From: Armatimonadota bacterium | Lineage (GTDB): Bacteria > Armatimonadota > Zipacnadia > Zipacnadales > JABUFB01 | Direction: 5' to 3' | Assembly: GCA_013314775.1 (NCBI GenBank) | Contig: JABUFB010000013.1 | Location: 1 to 64,000, forward strand | Length of the DNA: 64,000 nucleotides | Shown: positions 11,701-21,146 of the stretch, piece after piece | Numbering within the stretch: the stretch's first letter is position 1 | How the letters are laid out: every line of letters starts with the position of its first letter | The notes under the pieces: model-generated | The model's database searches: none | Told to the model about the DNA's origin: nothing | The model's input: the letters and a program-made list of their open reading frames with translations, nothing else | Made by a program: the position numbers and the translations under genes

Positions 11701-12600
11701 GAGAGTGACGTAGATCTGGTGGGAAACCGCCAGAACCTTCAGTTCCTTGCGGTTTGCCTGGCTCATATCCCGGGCCATCTTCTCCGAGATCAAGCCGTAA
11801 GGCTCCACGATCACTTCGCCCTCGTTGTCAATTACACTCTCCAATGAGTAGAAGACATCCCGGGTCTCGATGCCCGGCATGCCACTTTCGTCGCCCTCCG
11901 ACAGTCGTTTGAGGAGGTCTTTGACACTGACCGTCTCCTGCGTACCGAAGCACTCGAGGATCTCGCGGTCCGTGCCCGTGCGTGGGACGCCGCCGGCATC
12001 GCCCACCTCGAACCAGTCCAGGGCGCGCAGCAGCGTGGTTACCGGAAACTTCCGGGTCTGCCCGATCTTCACGCTGATCATGCCGTTGGGCGAGGTGTCC
12101 ACCTCAACCCAGGCGCCCTCATTGGGAATGATCTGGGCGGAGTGCAGGACGCGCCCGGCGGAATCGATGGTGTCCCGGAAGTACACACCGGGCGAGCGAG
12201 CGAGTTGGCTGATGACCACGCGCTCGGCACCATTCACGAGAAAAGTGCCGCGGTCAGTCATCTGCGGCAGCTCGCCCATGTACACTTCGCTTTCCTTGAT
12301 CTCCCCGGTCTCCCGGTTCACCAGACGGACCTTGGCGTACAGGGGCGCCTCGAAGGTCGAGTCGTTCTCCTTGCACTGCTCAATGGTCTTCGCAGGCTCA
12401 CCGATACGATAGCCGAGAAAGTCCAGGGCGATGTTCCCGGTGTAGTCTTCAATGGGGCTGAAATTGTCGAATAGTTCCTGCAGACCCTCCTTACAGAACC
12501 ACTCATAGGAGGTCGTCTGATTCTCGATCAGATCGGGCAGCGGAATAATGTCCTCGTGGGGCTCGCGTCGGAGGGGAATAAGACCCTCGAATGCAGCCAT
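8794..12600 (-). CDS. rpoB: DNA-directed RNA polymerase subunit beta
   Basis: This is the beta subunit of RNA polymerase, 1268 residues. Family hallmarks are [25 protein letters not shown]-type rifampicin-region sequence, [18 protein letters not shown], and the C-terminal [22 protein letters not shown] clamp segment. A zinc-ribbon-like [11 protein letters not shown]...CERCGGK segment (around residue 880-905) lies in the second half, a site where many bacterial lineages carry insertions. The ATG at 12600 has AGGAGGG about 8 bases upstream. rplJ/rplL, often found upstream, are not here; the preceding genes encode an ABC exporter. Confidence 0.97.
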   Translation of the reverse strand: MAAFEGLIPLRREPHEDIIPLPDLIENQTTSYEWFCKEGLQELFDNFSPIEDYTGNIALDFLGYRIGEPAKTIEQCKENDSTFEAPLYAKVRLVNRETGEIKESEVYMGELPQMTDRGTFLVNGAERVVISQLARSPGVYFRDTIDSAGRVLHSAQIIPNEGAWVEVDTSPNGMISVKIGQTRKFPVTTLLRALDWFEVGDAGGVPRTGTDREILECFGTQETVSVKDLLKRLSEGDESGMPGIETRDVFYSLESVIDNEGEVIVEPYGLISEKMARDMSQANRKELKVLAVSHQIYVTLEDDDTFTAEEGLLDVYKKIRPGDPPTVESAESLLRSYFFDVKRYDLSRVGRYKMNKKLGNDVDGSIHTLTRSDIIAIVRYLLGLARMQGAVDDIDHLQNKRVRAVGELLQNQLRTGFLRMERVARERMTSLEPDEMVPQSVINIKPITAAINSFFGSGQLSQFMDQINPLAELAHKRRLSALGPGGLSKQSAKLEVRDVHHSYYGRICPIETPEGPNVGLIGYLALHARLDEYGFIQTPYRRVKKGVVTDQVDYLTADEEDKFNIATASERIDENGRIIGELITCRRSGAFPAVPPEEVDYIDVTAKQIFSVATSLIPFLENDDAVRALAGSNMQRQAVPLCKTVAPIIRTGMEELAARDSGAVITAAKDGRVIEADASRVKLRYRDGEEQEFRLDKFSRTNMGTCINQRALVRKGDAVRAGQPIIDGSATQNGSLALGKNLLVCFLPWEGYNYEDAVLISERLVKDDELTSIHIEKYECEARDTKLGPEEITRDIPNVGDDALKDLDQDGVVVIGSEVRAEDILVGKVAPKGQTELTAEEKLVIAIFGKKAEEMRDVSLRVPHGEKGIVIDTKVFSRYKYQCTRCEGEFGFGKPLEYPECERCGGKLKKVPGDELKPGVNQMVRVFVAQKRKIMVGDKLTGRHGNKGVISKILPVEDMPYMADGTPVDICLNPLGVPSRMNIGQVLETHLGFIARQFGESFTAPIFEGFSAEEIKGGMAAVREKLEIESLRSYCLCELNFHGAMLRLDDAPESTEALLADIRAQLLGRPRAELMEVAEFLALDPDAFEQASDEDAVTMLIDAACRNAWVRAQFGSDSGKMVLYDGRTGEQFNQPVGIGVMYILKLHHLVEDKIHARSTGPYSLITQQPLGGKAQMGGQRFGEMEVWALEAYGAAYSLQEVLTVKSDDVQGRVSTYEAIVKDENIKEPGIPESFKILMREMQSLALDVKVENREGQLVDLKSDGDDGR

Positions 12601-12965
12601 TTATGCAGTCCCTCCTGGATTGTCATACGCGCCGCAGTCACGCCGACCAAACAGACAAGCAGCCCCCGTGGTCGGTACACGTGCTTGTGCACCGCCTCGC
12701 GGGCTCCTTGGAGGAGTAGCTTACGCACAAGATGGGGTGTCGAAGTTAGCTGTCACGCTCGCGGGATGAGAGAAGTTGTGATCGGAAATGTAAGACTAAC
12801 CTCCCCCTCGGCTCCTGTCAAGAGCTATTCTACGGCCGGGGGTACCCCGCCCGAAAGCGGCTGGATTCGGTCGAGCCCCCAGCACCGTTTCCTTCCTGGG
12901 CTCTGCCCGGCAACGGAAAGGGCCGTCGCCCTGGCCCTACAGACCGCGAAGCGGGTGACACAGGA
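12601..12965. other. Intergenic region upstream of rpoB
   Basis: No gene is evident in these 365 bases. On the minus strand it holds the end of the ABC operon, a weak AGGGCC/GGCCCT hairpin (12919-12938) followed by TTTCC that may end that operon, and a promoter candidate at 12793-12821. The rpoB leader would be about 185 bases. Confidence 0.5.
12793..12821 (-). promoter_or_regulatory. Candidate rpoB promoter
   Basis: A perfect TTGACA (complement of 12816-12821) is followed after 17 bases by TAGTCT (complement of 12793-12798), which matches only half of the -10 consensus. It is the only good -35 in the region and is oriented toward rpoB. Confidence 0.45.
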
Positions 12966-13637
12966 TCAGCCAGGGGTAGGGTCCGCACAGCGCCCCGCCT
13001 TGAGGTGCACGGTTCGATGCGCATATTCCTCGACCCATGGCTCATGGGTCACAAGAACCACACTGCGGCCCGCATCATTGAACTCCTTGAGGTATGCCAG
13101 TATCTCGGCGCCTGTTTCGGGATCGAGGTTCCCGGTGGGCTCGTCCGCCAACACCAGCCATGGGTCATTCACGAGCGCTCGGGCAATTGCCGTCCGCTGT
13201 CTCTCTCCGGTGCTGAGCTGCCCTGGCCGGTGGTCGAGGCGCTCAGCCATCCCGAAACGCTCCAGCAGCTCAAGAGCCCGAGCCCTGCTCGGTCCTCCCC
13301 TATCCACTAGGCCGGTGGGGAGTAGAACATTCTCCAGCACCGTTAGGTAGGGCGCCAGATGAAACATCTGAAACACGAAACCAATGTTCCGTGCACGGTA
13401 GTTCGCCCTCTCGCCGCCGGACAGCCCGTAGAGGTCTGTTCCATTCAGCACCGCCCGCCCCTCCGTGGGCCGCACCATTCCGCCGATCGTGAGCAGCAAC
13501 GTGGATTTCCCGCTACCACTTGGTCCGCGCACCGCGAGGAACTCGCCGTCGGCGACCGTCAGATCAACGCCGTCCAGCGCCCGAACAGGGCGCCCTTTGC
13601 TTTGGTAAACTTTGCTCAGGCCCCTGACCTCGATCAT
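12966..13637 (-). CDS. ABC transporter ATP-binding protein (MacB/LolD type)
   Basis: This 223-residue nucleotide-binding subunit belongs to an FtsX/MacB-type exporter. Walker A is GPSGSGKST, the Q-loop is GFVFQMF, the ABC signature is LSTGERQR, Walker B is LVLADEPTGNLD, and the H-loop is VTHEP. The overall order and the PTGNLDP motif are those of LolD/MacB family ATPases. The ATG at 13637 lies 2 bases after the stop of the permease gene, and its ribosome binding site GAGGAG lies inside the permease C-terminus, so the two are translationally coupled. Substrates of such systems include lipoproteins, peptides and toxic compounds; nothing here identifies this one. Confidence 0.9.
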   Translation of the reverse strand: MIEVRGLSKVYQSKGRPVRALDGVDLTVADGEFLAVRGPSGSGKSTLLLTIGGMVRPTEGRAVLNGTDLYGLSGGERANYRARNIGFVFQMFHLAPYLTVLENVLLPTGLVDRGGPSRARALELLERFGMAERLDHRPGQLSTGERQRTAIARALVNDPWLVLADEPTGNLDPETGAEILAYLKEFNDAGRSVVLVTHEPWVEEYAHRTVHLKAGRCADPTPG

Positions 13638-13639
13638 CT

Positions 13640-14779
13640 TTACTCCTCCGTCAACACAGCGGCGGGATCCTGGGTCACGGCGACCACAGCAGGCAGCAGC
13701 CCCGCTACAGCGGCCAGGACCGGCGCGCCCAGCACTAAGGGCAGGAAGGTGTCCCAGGCAGGCGCAGCGCTCTTGAAGGTGATCTTGAAGATGCCCTCGC
13801 CCAGTTCCAGTGCCAGCCACGTCCCCACCCCGAACCCGATGAGCGCCCCGATCAGCCCCATCAGCGCCGCCCGGGTGATGAATAGTCCCGCGATGGGCCC
13901 TGATCCGAACCCCAGCGCTCTCAGGAGGCCGATCTCATGCCGCCTCTCCCGCACATTCAGCAAAGACAGCAGCCCCACCCAGGCCGCGCAGACCACCACC
14001 ACCACTGCCACGATGAGACCTACGTAGCTCTCCACCATCTTACGCGTCTCGGTTCGGGCGACCACGATATTCCTTAGTTCCGTTACGTAGGTATCCGGTA
14101 GCACACCGGCAATTTCATCCCGCAGGATCTCCAGCGATCCGCCCTGGCAGAGGCAGCCCAGCGCCCGGATCATGTTGATCCGTCCGGGCATGTTGAACAT
14201 TTTCTGGGCATCCCTGAGGTGGGTCCAGATGCGCACGTCTTCCTCGCTGCCATCTTCCGCAAGGCACCGCTCCACTGTCAGCCGCTGGCCGAGAAGCTCG
14301 ATTTCGTCCCCTTCCCTCAGGCCAAGCTTCCGGCAGATTGCGTACCCCACGATGCACTTGCCGGGCTCTACCACGGTCCCCATCGGCGCCTTGGTCCGCG
14401 CGCCGGCCGCAGTCTGTTCTTTGAGCACCCCGGTCACCAGCACAGTCATGCCCTGCCAGTTGACCCTCTTCTGCAGCGTGGAGACGTAGTGGTCCGCCGA
14501 GATGCCTTTGGTCTGAGCGAGGCGCGTGGTGTATTCCTCCGGCATGTCGCTCTCAACGTCGTCCATTGCCCAGAAACTGCCTATATCTGCGTCCCCGGGC
14601 AGGATGAGCAGATTGAAGCCCAGATTCCGCATGAGCCGCGTGGTCTCGGTATTCGAAGCCCGCCCCAGGGTGATCATCGCTGCAAACAGCCCCACGGATG
14701 CCGCCACGGCAATTACCCCGAGCACGAAGGTAAAACTGCGGTGACGGATCTCCCGCAAAGCAAGCCCAAGCACCGACAT
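13640..14779 (-). CDS. FtsX-like ABC transporter permease
   Basis: This 379-residue inner-membrane subunit has the FtsX/MacB topology. One N-terminal membrane segment (about residues 13-37) is followed by a large extracytoplasmic domain and three C-terminal segments (about 245-270, 290-320, 345-370). The cytoplasmic motif NVRERRHEIGLLRALG before the last segments is diagnostic of the FtsX domain. The extracytoplasmic domain contains a CLCQGG pair of cysteines. It starts 3 bases after the stop of the preceding gene and is coupled to the ATPase gene that follows. Confidence 0.88.
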   Translation of the reverse strand: MSVLGLALREIRHRSFTFVLGVIAVAASVGLFAAMITLGRASNTETTRLMRNLGFNLLILPGDADIGSFWAMDDVESDMPEEYTTRLAQTKGISADHYVSTLQKRVNWQGMTVLVTGVLKEQTAAGARTKAPMGTVVEPGKCIVGYAICRKLGLREGDEIELLGQRLTVERCLAEDGSEEDVRIWTHLRDAQKMFNMPGRINMIRALGCLCQGGSLEILRDEIAGVLPDTYVTELRNIVVARTETRKMVESYVGLIVAVVVVVCAAWVGLLSLLNVRERRHEIGLLRALGFGSGPIAGLFITRAALMGLIGALIGFGVGTWLALELGEGIFKITFKSAAPAWDTFLPLVLGAPVLAAVAGLLPAVVAVTQDPAAVLTEE

Positions 14780-14782
14780 TCC

Positions 14783-15967
14783 TCATGCACTCCCGCGTCG
14801 GCAGATGATAAGAACTGCGCTACCGCCCGCAACCGCCACAGTAAGCCCAACAGCGGCGGCAATCGCCGCCCTCATGCCTGCATTTTCCGCTTCCGGACGG
14901 GTCTCGCCCCGTTCATCTTCCCCACCCTCGCCGGGCGCGCCCGTTCCCTCGCCTGTGTCCAGCGGCAGCTCAATATACCCTGACGCTGGGTCCGGCAGGT
15001 ATTCTCCCGGGGTCCGCCTTTCGCCGCCCTGCCGGAAATCCACCCAGACGCCGGACAGCGCGCTCAATGCCGCCGGCGCATCGGGGTCGAAGCCCAGCGC
15101 TTCACGCGCCTGGGCCTGCCGATCCCGGTCCCACATTAGCGGCATGACGGGCCCGAGAATCTGGGCGGGCTCGCTGGTGCAGGTGCAGTTGCGGCCGAGA
15201 AGCCTCATGCCCTGCCTGAGTGTCTCCGCGGTGATGGTGGCTCCCCAGAAGACCGGGCCCAACCGCCTGCCGCGCCCGAAAATGATGGCCGCCTTGGCCG
15301 CGCTTTCTCCATGCTCCCTCAGGCCCAGGCTCCACATGAGCACCTGTTCCCGCGGGTCATCCCAGTTCACGCTGACCACCGGGGGCGCCTTGGCGATCTT
15401 GTCCCCCATTTCCGGCTTGAAGCCGATCATGGACTGTGCAGCTTGCTGGACGGCCTCAAGAACATTCGCATTTTCCTCGGCGTTCTTGCCCTGAACCACC
15501 AGCAGTACGCACCACGAGGGTACTAGAAGGTCAGCGATCTTCTGTCGCACCGGGGAAGTCACCGCAAGCCGCGCCAGGTTCTCGTACCAGTCTCGCTCCA
15601 CCGGTGCTTCGGCGCCGACCGCCACCATGCCCCTCCCATCCGGTGAGACAAGGACGGCTCTCGGAGGCTGCGCACCCTTCGGGGTCAAGTCCCGGCGGAA
15701 CTGCACGGCTTTGTCCTCCTCGGCAACTCCCGGCCCGGTCTCCAGAACCTCCATGACCACGTCAGCGAACTCCAGGTGCTTCTCCCTTGCGGCCTTGACT
15801 TCCAGCTCCATGGCGCCCCGGGTGATGCTCATGGTCAGGTCATGGAAGACCACCAGCCGGAACGGCTCGGGCTCGCGCACGATGAACCCCGCGTCCCGGA
15901 TCGAGTAGGGACAAGCGAGTGCCGCGCCGCACAGTACCATCGCAGGTAACCAGCATGTTCTTCTCAT
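14783..15967 (-). CDS. Secreted, C-terminally membrane-anchored protein of the ABC operon
   Basis: I do not recognise a named family for this 394-residue protein. It starts with a signal peptide (MRRTCWLPAMVLCGAALACP; the Cys could be a lipid site but the lipobox is poor). A globular domain rich in references to Asp/Trp pairs follows, then a low-complexity Gly/Glu linker (about 340-370) and a single C-terminal membrane helix AAIAAAVGLTVAVAGGSAVLI ending in a positive CRRGSA. This gives a type-I anchored extracytoplasmic protein. The ATG at 15967 has GGAGAAGGGAAG upstream. Because it is the first gene of a tight three-gene operon with an FtsX-type exporter, it may be its periplasmic partner or substrate. 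Confidence 0.7.
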   Translation of the reverse strand: MRRTCWLPAMVLCGAALACPYSIRDAGFIVREPEPFRLVVFHDLTMSITRGAMELEVKAAREKHLEFADVVMEVLETGPGVAEEDKAVQFRRDLTPKGAQPPRAVLVSPDGRGMVAVGAEAPVERDWYENLARLAVTSPVRQKIADLLVPSWCVLLVVQGKNAEENANVLEAVQQAAQSMIGFKPEMGDKIAKAPPVVSVNWDDPREQVLMWSLGLREHGESAAKAAIIFGRGRRLGPVFWGATITAETLRQGMRLLGRNCTCTSEPAQILGPVMPLMWDRDRQAQAREALGFDPDAPAALSALSGVWVDFRQGGERRTPGEYLPDPASGYIELPLDTGEGTGAPGEGGEDERGETRPEAENAGMRAAIAAAVGLTVAVAGGSAVLIICRRGSA

Positions 15968-16134
15968 GGTCTTCCCTTCTCCGCGCATCCGTCCAGCCCT
16001 CTATGCGTTCCGATGCCGAGGACGTTAAGTGTACAACAAATGTCCATGACGGTGCGAATTACAGAAGGTCTCATCGCGGAGCATGTCCAATGGTACCGGA
16101 AACAGACTTCAGCCGCGACAGCGGAGGCTCAACG

Positions 16135-19100
16135 ATGATCCCCCTCGGCACCCGCATCATCCGCATCAAGAAAGCTCCCCGATATCATGCGTCATGGCCA
16201 GTCATCCTCCTTCTATTTCTGGCGGCGTTACCCGTGTGCGCCGACGACTGGCCCGTTTTCGGTCACGACAACTCCCGCAGCCATGTGTCGCCAAATGAAG
16301 TGCGGCTGCCGCTACACGAGCAGTGGGTCTACAAGCCCTTGGCCGCTCCCGACCCTGCCTGGGCCGACCCGCAGAATGTACCCGTCGAGGGCGTCCTGGA
16401 GTTTAATAAGACCAAGTTCGACGATGTCTTCCACATCACCGCCGCCAATGGTCTGGCGTACTTCGGATCATCCTCGGATAACTGCGTCTACTGTCTGGAC
16501 CAGGCTACCGGTGCGCTCAAATGGCGTTTCTTCACCAACGGCCCGGTGCGCCTTGCTCCCACCATCGCCGAAGGCCGCGCATATTTCGGCTCCGACGACG
16601 GCTACGCCTACTGCGTGGACGCAAAGACCGGCGAGCTGGTCTGGAAAATGCCTGGCGCCCCAGGAACCCGCCGCGTCCTGGGACACGGGAAGATGATCTC
16701 CATGTGGCCCTTGCGCACAGGCGTGCTCGTGCAGAACGGCATCGCCTATTTCACGGCCGGCATCTTCCCGGGCGAACGCATTTACATTCATGCCGTGAAA
16801 GCCTCCGATGGTTCCCGGATCTGGCTGAATGACTCCCTGAGCGACCGCGATTCGGGCAGCTTCGACCTGTCTCCCCAGGGCTACCTGCTTGCATCCGACG
16901 AGGTCCTGTACGTGCCATCGGGCCGCAGTCTGCCCGCCGCAGTCAACCTCTCAGACGGCAGCTTCAACTACAAGCGCAGTTACAGCCGCTGGCAGACCGG
17001 CGCGGTGGCAGGCACGTACGCCTCGCTTGGCGGCAGTTACGCGCTCTTGTATGGAGACCACCTGTATGTGGGCTCCGAGTTCATGGCCGCCTACGACGCC
17101 GCCTCCGGCAATCTGGGCTTTGCGTGGTTCCCGGGTCAAAAGCTCGTGGTGACTGCGGAAGTTTCCTACATGCTGGACCAGGAGACCATCACTGCACTGG
17201 ACCGCATCAAGTACCCCGAACTCAGCCGCCAACGCCGCGATCTGGGCACCCAGCGGGCCAACGTGGCCTCTTCGAAAGCCGAGGACAAGGAACAGAAGCT
17301 TGCCGAACTCGACCAGAAGCTCAATGAAGTCAACGAGGCAATCAGCAAGTGCACTTCATGGACATACGAAGCCCCCGGCAAGCTGCTTGAGATGATCGTC
17401 ACCAAGAACGCAGTGATCGCCGGTGGCGACGGCTTCGTGGTCGCTCTGGACCGCAACACCGGCGCCGAGATATGGCGCGGGACGGTGGAGGGTGAAGCGA
17501 AGGGCCTGTCCTTGGCCGGAGACACTCTCTATGTCAGCACTACCGCGGGAAACATCCACGCTTTTGGCCCGAAACAGGTGGCAAAGCCAACCGTTCACCA
17601 GCCGAAACCAGCCGCGCCGTATGCGAACGACAGGCTCTCCGCCTTCGTTGAACGTGCCGCCCAGGCCATCGTGGACGGCAGCGGCGTGAAGCGCGGTTAC
17701 TGTGTGGTCATCGGCAGCGGTGACGGTCGTCTTGCCTACGAGATCGCGAAGCGATCCGAACTCCAGGTCTACGGCATCTGCTTCCAGCCCGACAATGTGG
17801 CCATTGCCCGGGAGAAGCTTGCGGCTGCAGGAATGCTGGGCACCCGCGTCCAGGTGGAGCTTGGCAGCCTCTCCCAGCTGCCCTACGCCGACTACTCGGC
17901 AAACCTCGTCGTCTCCGGGCAACTTGTGATGACGGGGAAAATGGAGACGCCTCCGGCTGAGATCATGCGCATTCTCAAGCCCTGCGGCGGTGTGGCCTAC
18001 CTGGGACAGCCTGCCGAAGGCGCGCCCGGAAAACTGGAACGCGCCGCTCTCGAGCAGATGCTGGCGGGCAGTGAACTAGCCGGCGCCAGTATTTCCACCG
18101 AAAACGGTCTGTGGGCTCGGTACGAGCGCGGCCCACTCCCCGGCGCAGGCTCATGGACCCACCAGTACGGTGACGCGGGCAACACAGCCGCAACCGGCGA
18201 CACTTTCCTGCGCTGCCCGCTTGAGGTGCTCTGGTACGGGGAGCCCGGCCCGGACAAGGTCCCCAGCCGCCATGCCGGGAACGCCGCGCCTTTGTCTATC
18301 AACGGCAAGGTTTTCCTCCAGGGCATGAACGAGATCATGTGCTTCGATGCGTACAACGGCGTCATGTACTGGGACCGGATGATCCCCGGAGCGATGCGGG
18401 TGGGCATGGTCAATGAGTGCAGCAATCTCGCCTGCGACGACAGGGCGCTTTTCGTCGCCATCGGCGACCAGTGCCTGCGCCTCGACCAGGAGACTGGCGA
18501 AACGCTGAACACCTTCACCATCCCGAAAGTTGATGAGGAGCGCCGCACCTGGAAATACGTGGCCGTCGCAGATGGCGTGCTCATCGGCAGCAGTTCCACC
18601 AAGGGCCAATACAGCGACGTGCTCTTCGGCATGGACGCCGTGACGGGCGACATCCTCTGGGTTCATCAAGGCAAGAACATCCGCAACAACGCCATCGCCG
18701 TGGACGGCGGCCGCGTGTATTTCCCCGACCAGACTGCCACCGATGACCAGCGCGCACAGGCTCTCGCAGCCAAAGTCGCGGAACTCGAAGGCAAGGGCAT
18801 GACCCGCGACCAGGCCATCAAGGAGCTGGCGAACGTGGACGTCCGAGTGGCTTACGCCCTTGACCTGCGCACCGGGGAAATGCTCTGGGAGACCCCCGTG
18901 GACCTCACGGGCTGCGCCGCCCACGTGCTCACCGCCATGGCGAGTAGGGGCGTCCTGGTCTTCTGCGCGTCCCACGCAAACGGGCACTACTGGCCGCAGT
19001 TCCTCGGCGGCGAGTACGCTTCCCGCGCCGCGGTCGCGCTGTCCACAGATGACGGCTCCCTCCTGTGGGCCAAGCCCCTGGGCTATCGCATTCGCCCGCT

Positions 19101-20841
19101 CATCGTTGGGGATAAGCTGATTGCCGAGCCCTGGGCCTTCGACCTGCACAGCGGCGAACAGATCACCCGCACCAACCCCGTCACAGGGCTGCCGAGTCTA
19201 TGGCAGTTCGAGCGCCCCGGTCACCACTGCGGCACCATCAGCGGCTCCCCCAATGGCCTGTGGTTCCGCTCCTGGTCCTTCGCCTACTACGACCTGATCG
19301 CCGACCAGGGCACCGAACACTTCGCCGGTCAGCGCGCAGGCTGCTGGATCAACATGATCCCGGCCAACGGGCTTCTGGTCTGTCCCGAAGCCAGTTCGGG
19401 CTGCGTCTGTCTTGTCTCGATCCACGCCACAACGGTACTGAAGCCCAGCAATACCCACCGCGCCTGGGGCCTGTTCAGCGACCCCGGCGCAACCATGCCG
19501 GTGAAGCACTTGCGCCTCAATCTCGGCGCGCCGGGCGACCGCGCGGCATCCAACGGGGGCCTGTGGCTGTCCTACCCGCGGCCTCCCGGTCGCATGCGCC
19601 TCAATGTCGACGCCAAACTCACCATTCTTCCTGGCCAGGGCTACTACTCCCGCGCCGCCGAGGACACCCTCGTGGGCAATACCACCGAGCCTTGGCTCTA
19701 CGCATCGGGCTGTCGGGGGCTAACCTCCCTCAACGTGCCGCTCGTGGGTCCGGTGGACGGGTCCGCCTTGTACACCGTGCGCCTGCTCTTCGCGGACCCA
19801 GACAATGCGGCCCCAGGCAAGCGCACCTTCGACATCAAACTTCAGGGCAACACTGTTGACACCGGCGTGGACATCGCGAAACTTGGTGGCGGCAAGGACT
19901 GCGCCGTGGTGCGCGAGTTCAAGGGCATCGAGGTCACCGACAGTCTGTCCGTGGAACTCGTCCCCACGGTAGAGAAGCTCGAAGCCGACACCGTCCCGCT
20001 CTTGTGTGGCCTGGAGATCGTCCGCGAGAAAGTGCTGCAGGTGGGGATGACGGTACCGAACTTCACTCTGAGCGACCTGGACAGCGCAGGCAAGGGCGAG
20101 ATTCGCATCGCCAACTACACCGACGAGACCTTTAATGGGAGCCTCCACCTCACCGCTCCCGAGCAGGTAGCGGTCGATCCGGCGCGCACCGAGGTGACCC
20201 TCGAGCCCGGCAAGAGCCTGGCGATTCCGATCTCGGTGAACGTCGCCCAGAGGGGCGCCAAGGCTCAACTGGAGATTGACACCCGCCTGGTCTGGACGGA
20301 TGGACGAGTAGAGACCCAGCGCGCCATCGCCGTCGAGTACCTGGGCGCCCGGGGGCGCGCGCGAATCCTGCCCTCCGCTGACGCGTATGTGAGCAAGGGC
20401 ACGCCGGACAAGAACTTCGGCGCAGACGCCACGCTCCTGGTGGACGGCGGCAATACCCAGTTCGGCGACGAGAGCCACAACGTCGCCTATCTGCGCTTCC
20501 CGCTGGACCTGCCGGGCAAGCCGGTCTCGGCGACCCTGCGCATCCACGTCCCTGCCGGCGGCCACACCCAGAGCGCCGACTCGGGCAAGGTCCGCCTGGT
20601 GACCGGGCCGTGGGACGAGTACACCATCACCTACGACAAGCGCCCGGAGCCGGGGAAGGATCTGGCAATCCTGGGCAGAATCGAGCAGCAGGAATGGGTG
20701 GAGAGGGTCCTGGACATCAACCTGACCGGCCTCAAGGAACTGTCGATCTGTCTCGATCCCACCGGGAATGATGGGGCCAGCTACGTCTCCCGCGAAGGCC
20801 CGCAGAAGCCCGAACTGGTCGTGGAGTACGAGGCACCCTGA
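16135..20841 (+). CDS. Secreted PQQ-like beta-propeller protein with internal methyltransferase domain, malectin-like and DNRLRE/CBM96-like domains
   Basis: This is a 1568-residue exported protein. A signal peptide with hydrophobic core VILLLFLAALPVCA ends near residue 38. PQQ-type propeller repeats (DWPVFGHDNSRS, ATGALKWRF, TGELVWKM) occupy about 40-490, interrupted by a coiled-coil insert at about 360-408. A class I SAM-methyltransferase fold (VVIGSGDGR motif I near 521, GICFQPDNV, a PYADYSANLVV motif) spans about 500-650. A second propeller lies at about 690-1130 with a small helical insert (about 870-905). A malectin-like domain (about 1150-1300), an Ig-like segment and a C-terminal DNRLRE/CBM96-like domain (ADAYVSKGTPDKNFG, 1415-1568) follow. 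The ATG at 16135 follows GGAGG by 8 bases. The methyltransferase may be degenerate or have another role outside the cytoplasm. Substrate unknown. Confidence 0.85.
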   Translation: MIPLGTRIIRIKKAPRYHASWPVILLLFLAALPVCADDWPVFGHDNSRSHVSPNEVRLPLHEQWVYKPLAAPDPAWADPQNVPVEGVLEFNKTKFDDVFHITAANGLAYFGSSSDNCVYCLDQATGALKWRFFTNGPVRLAPTIAEGRAYFGSDDGYAYCVDAKTGELVWKMPGAPGTRRVLGHGKMISMWPLRTGVLVQNGIAYFTAGIFPGERIYIHAVKASDGSRIWLNDSLSDRDSGSFDLSPQGYLLASDEVLYVPSGRSLPAAVNLSDGSFNYKRSYSRWQTGAVAGTYASLGGSYALLYGDHLYVGSEFMAAYDAASGNLGFAWFPGQKLVVTAEVSYMLDQETITALDRIKYPELSRQRRDLGTQRANVASSKAEDKEQKLAELDQKLNEVNEAISKCTSWTYEAPGKLLEMIVTKNAVIAGGDGFVVALDRNTGAEIWRGTVEGEAKGLSLAGDTLYVSTTAGNIHAFGPKQVAKPTVHQPKPAAPYANDRLSAFVERAAQAIVDGSGVKRGYCVVIGSGDGRLAYEIAKRSELQVYGICFQPDNVAIAREKLAAAGMLGTRVQVELGSLSQLPYADYSANLVVSGQLVMTGKMETPPAEIMRILKPCGGVAYLGQPAEGAPGKLERAALEQMLAGSELAGASISTENGLWARYERGPLPGAGSWTHQYGDAGNTAATGDTFLRCPLEVLWYGEPGPDKVPSRHAGNAAPLSINGKVFLQGMNEIMCFDAYNGVMYWDRMIPGAMRVGMVNECSNLACDDRALFVAIGDQCLRLDQETGETLNTFTIPKVDEERRTWKYVAVADGVLIGSSSTKGQYSDVLFGMDAVTGDILWVHQGKNIRNNAIAVDGGRVYFPDQTATDDQRAQALAAKVAELEGKGMTRDQAIKELANVDVRVAYALDLRTGEMLWETPVDLTGCAAHVLTAMASRGVLVFCASHANGHYWPQFLGGEYASRAAVALSTDDGSLLWAKPLGYRIRPLIVGDKLIAEPWAFDLHSGEQITRTNPVTGLPSLWQFERPGHHCGTISGSPNGLWFRSWSFAYYDLIADQGTEHFAGQRAGCWINMIPANGLLVCPEASSGCVCLVSIHATTVLKPSNTHRAWGLFSDPGATMPVKHLRLNLGAPGDRAASNGGLWLSYPRPPGRMRLNVDAKLTILPGQGYYSRAAEDTLVGNTTEPWLYASGCRGLTSLNVPLVGPVDGSALYTVRLLFADPDNAAPGKRTFDIKLQGNTVDTGVDIAKLGGGKDCAVVREFKGIEVTDSLSVELVPTVEKLEADTVPLLCGLEIVREKVLQVGMTVPNFTLSDLDSAGKGEIRIANYTDETFNGSLHLTAPEQVAVDPARTEVTLEPGKSLAIPISVNVAQRGAKAQLEIDTRLVWTDGRVETQRAIAVEYLGARGRARILPSADAYVSKGTPDKNFGADATLLVDGGNTQFGDESHNVAYLRFPLDLPGKPVSATLRIHVPAGGHTQSADSGKVRLVTGPWDEYTITYDKRPEPGKDLAILGRIEQQEWVERVLDINLTGLKELSICLDPTGNDGASYVSREGPQKPELVVEYEAP

Positions 20842-21146
20842 GGGGCGGGGACCGCGTGGAGGATTCCGCCGACCGCGACGGTCGGCCTACGCGAGCATTT
20901 CGTTGACCGAGACGGGCGGCCTACGCGAGTCCATACACCATCTCAGCCGCCTGGGGCAGGCGTCGCGCCAGTCAGCCTCCTTGATTTGTCCTTCGCCTTG
21001 GCAGTCGTTGGAACCGGCGACCTTGGCTGTCCACATCTGCCCATGCGGCGGGAGACTGACATACGAGTTCGAGCCCTGCCCGAAGCCCGTATGCCCCTGA
21101 TCGATGTGCGGTCGTCCTGTCTCGAAACTCTCCGTGCGACGCTGGC
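20842..21146. other. Intergenic region with direct repeats between convergent genes
   Basis: I see no gene in these 305 bases. They begin with GGGCGGGGACC, which resembles the palindromic repeat family seen elsewhere, then a tandem pair of 27-base repeats (20869-20929). The remainder is unremarkable up to the pseudopilin stop. Confidence 0.6.
20869..20929. repeat. Tandem pair of 27-bp repeats with a shared CGGCCTACGCGAG core
   Basis: Copies at 20869-20895 and 20903-20929 are identical at 23 of 27 positions and start 34 bases apart. Both end in CGGCCTACGCGAG. The first copy contains the inverted repeat CCGACC/GGTCGG around a 5-base loop. The second copy has lost part of that symmetry. They lie directly downstream of the large PQQ protein and may be remnants of a dispersed palindromic element. 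Confidence 0.7.
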
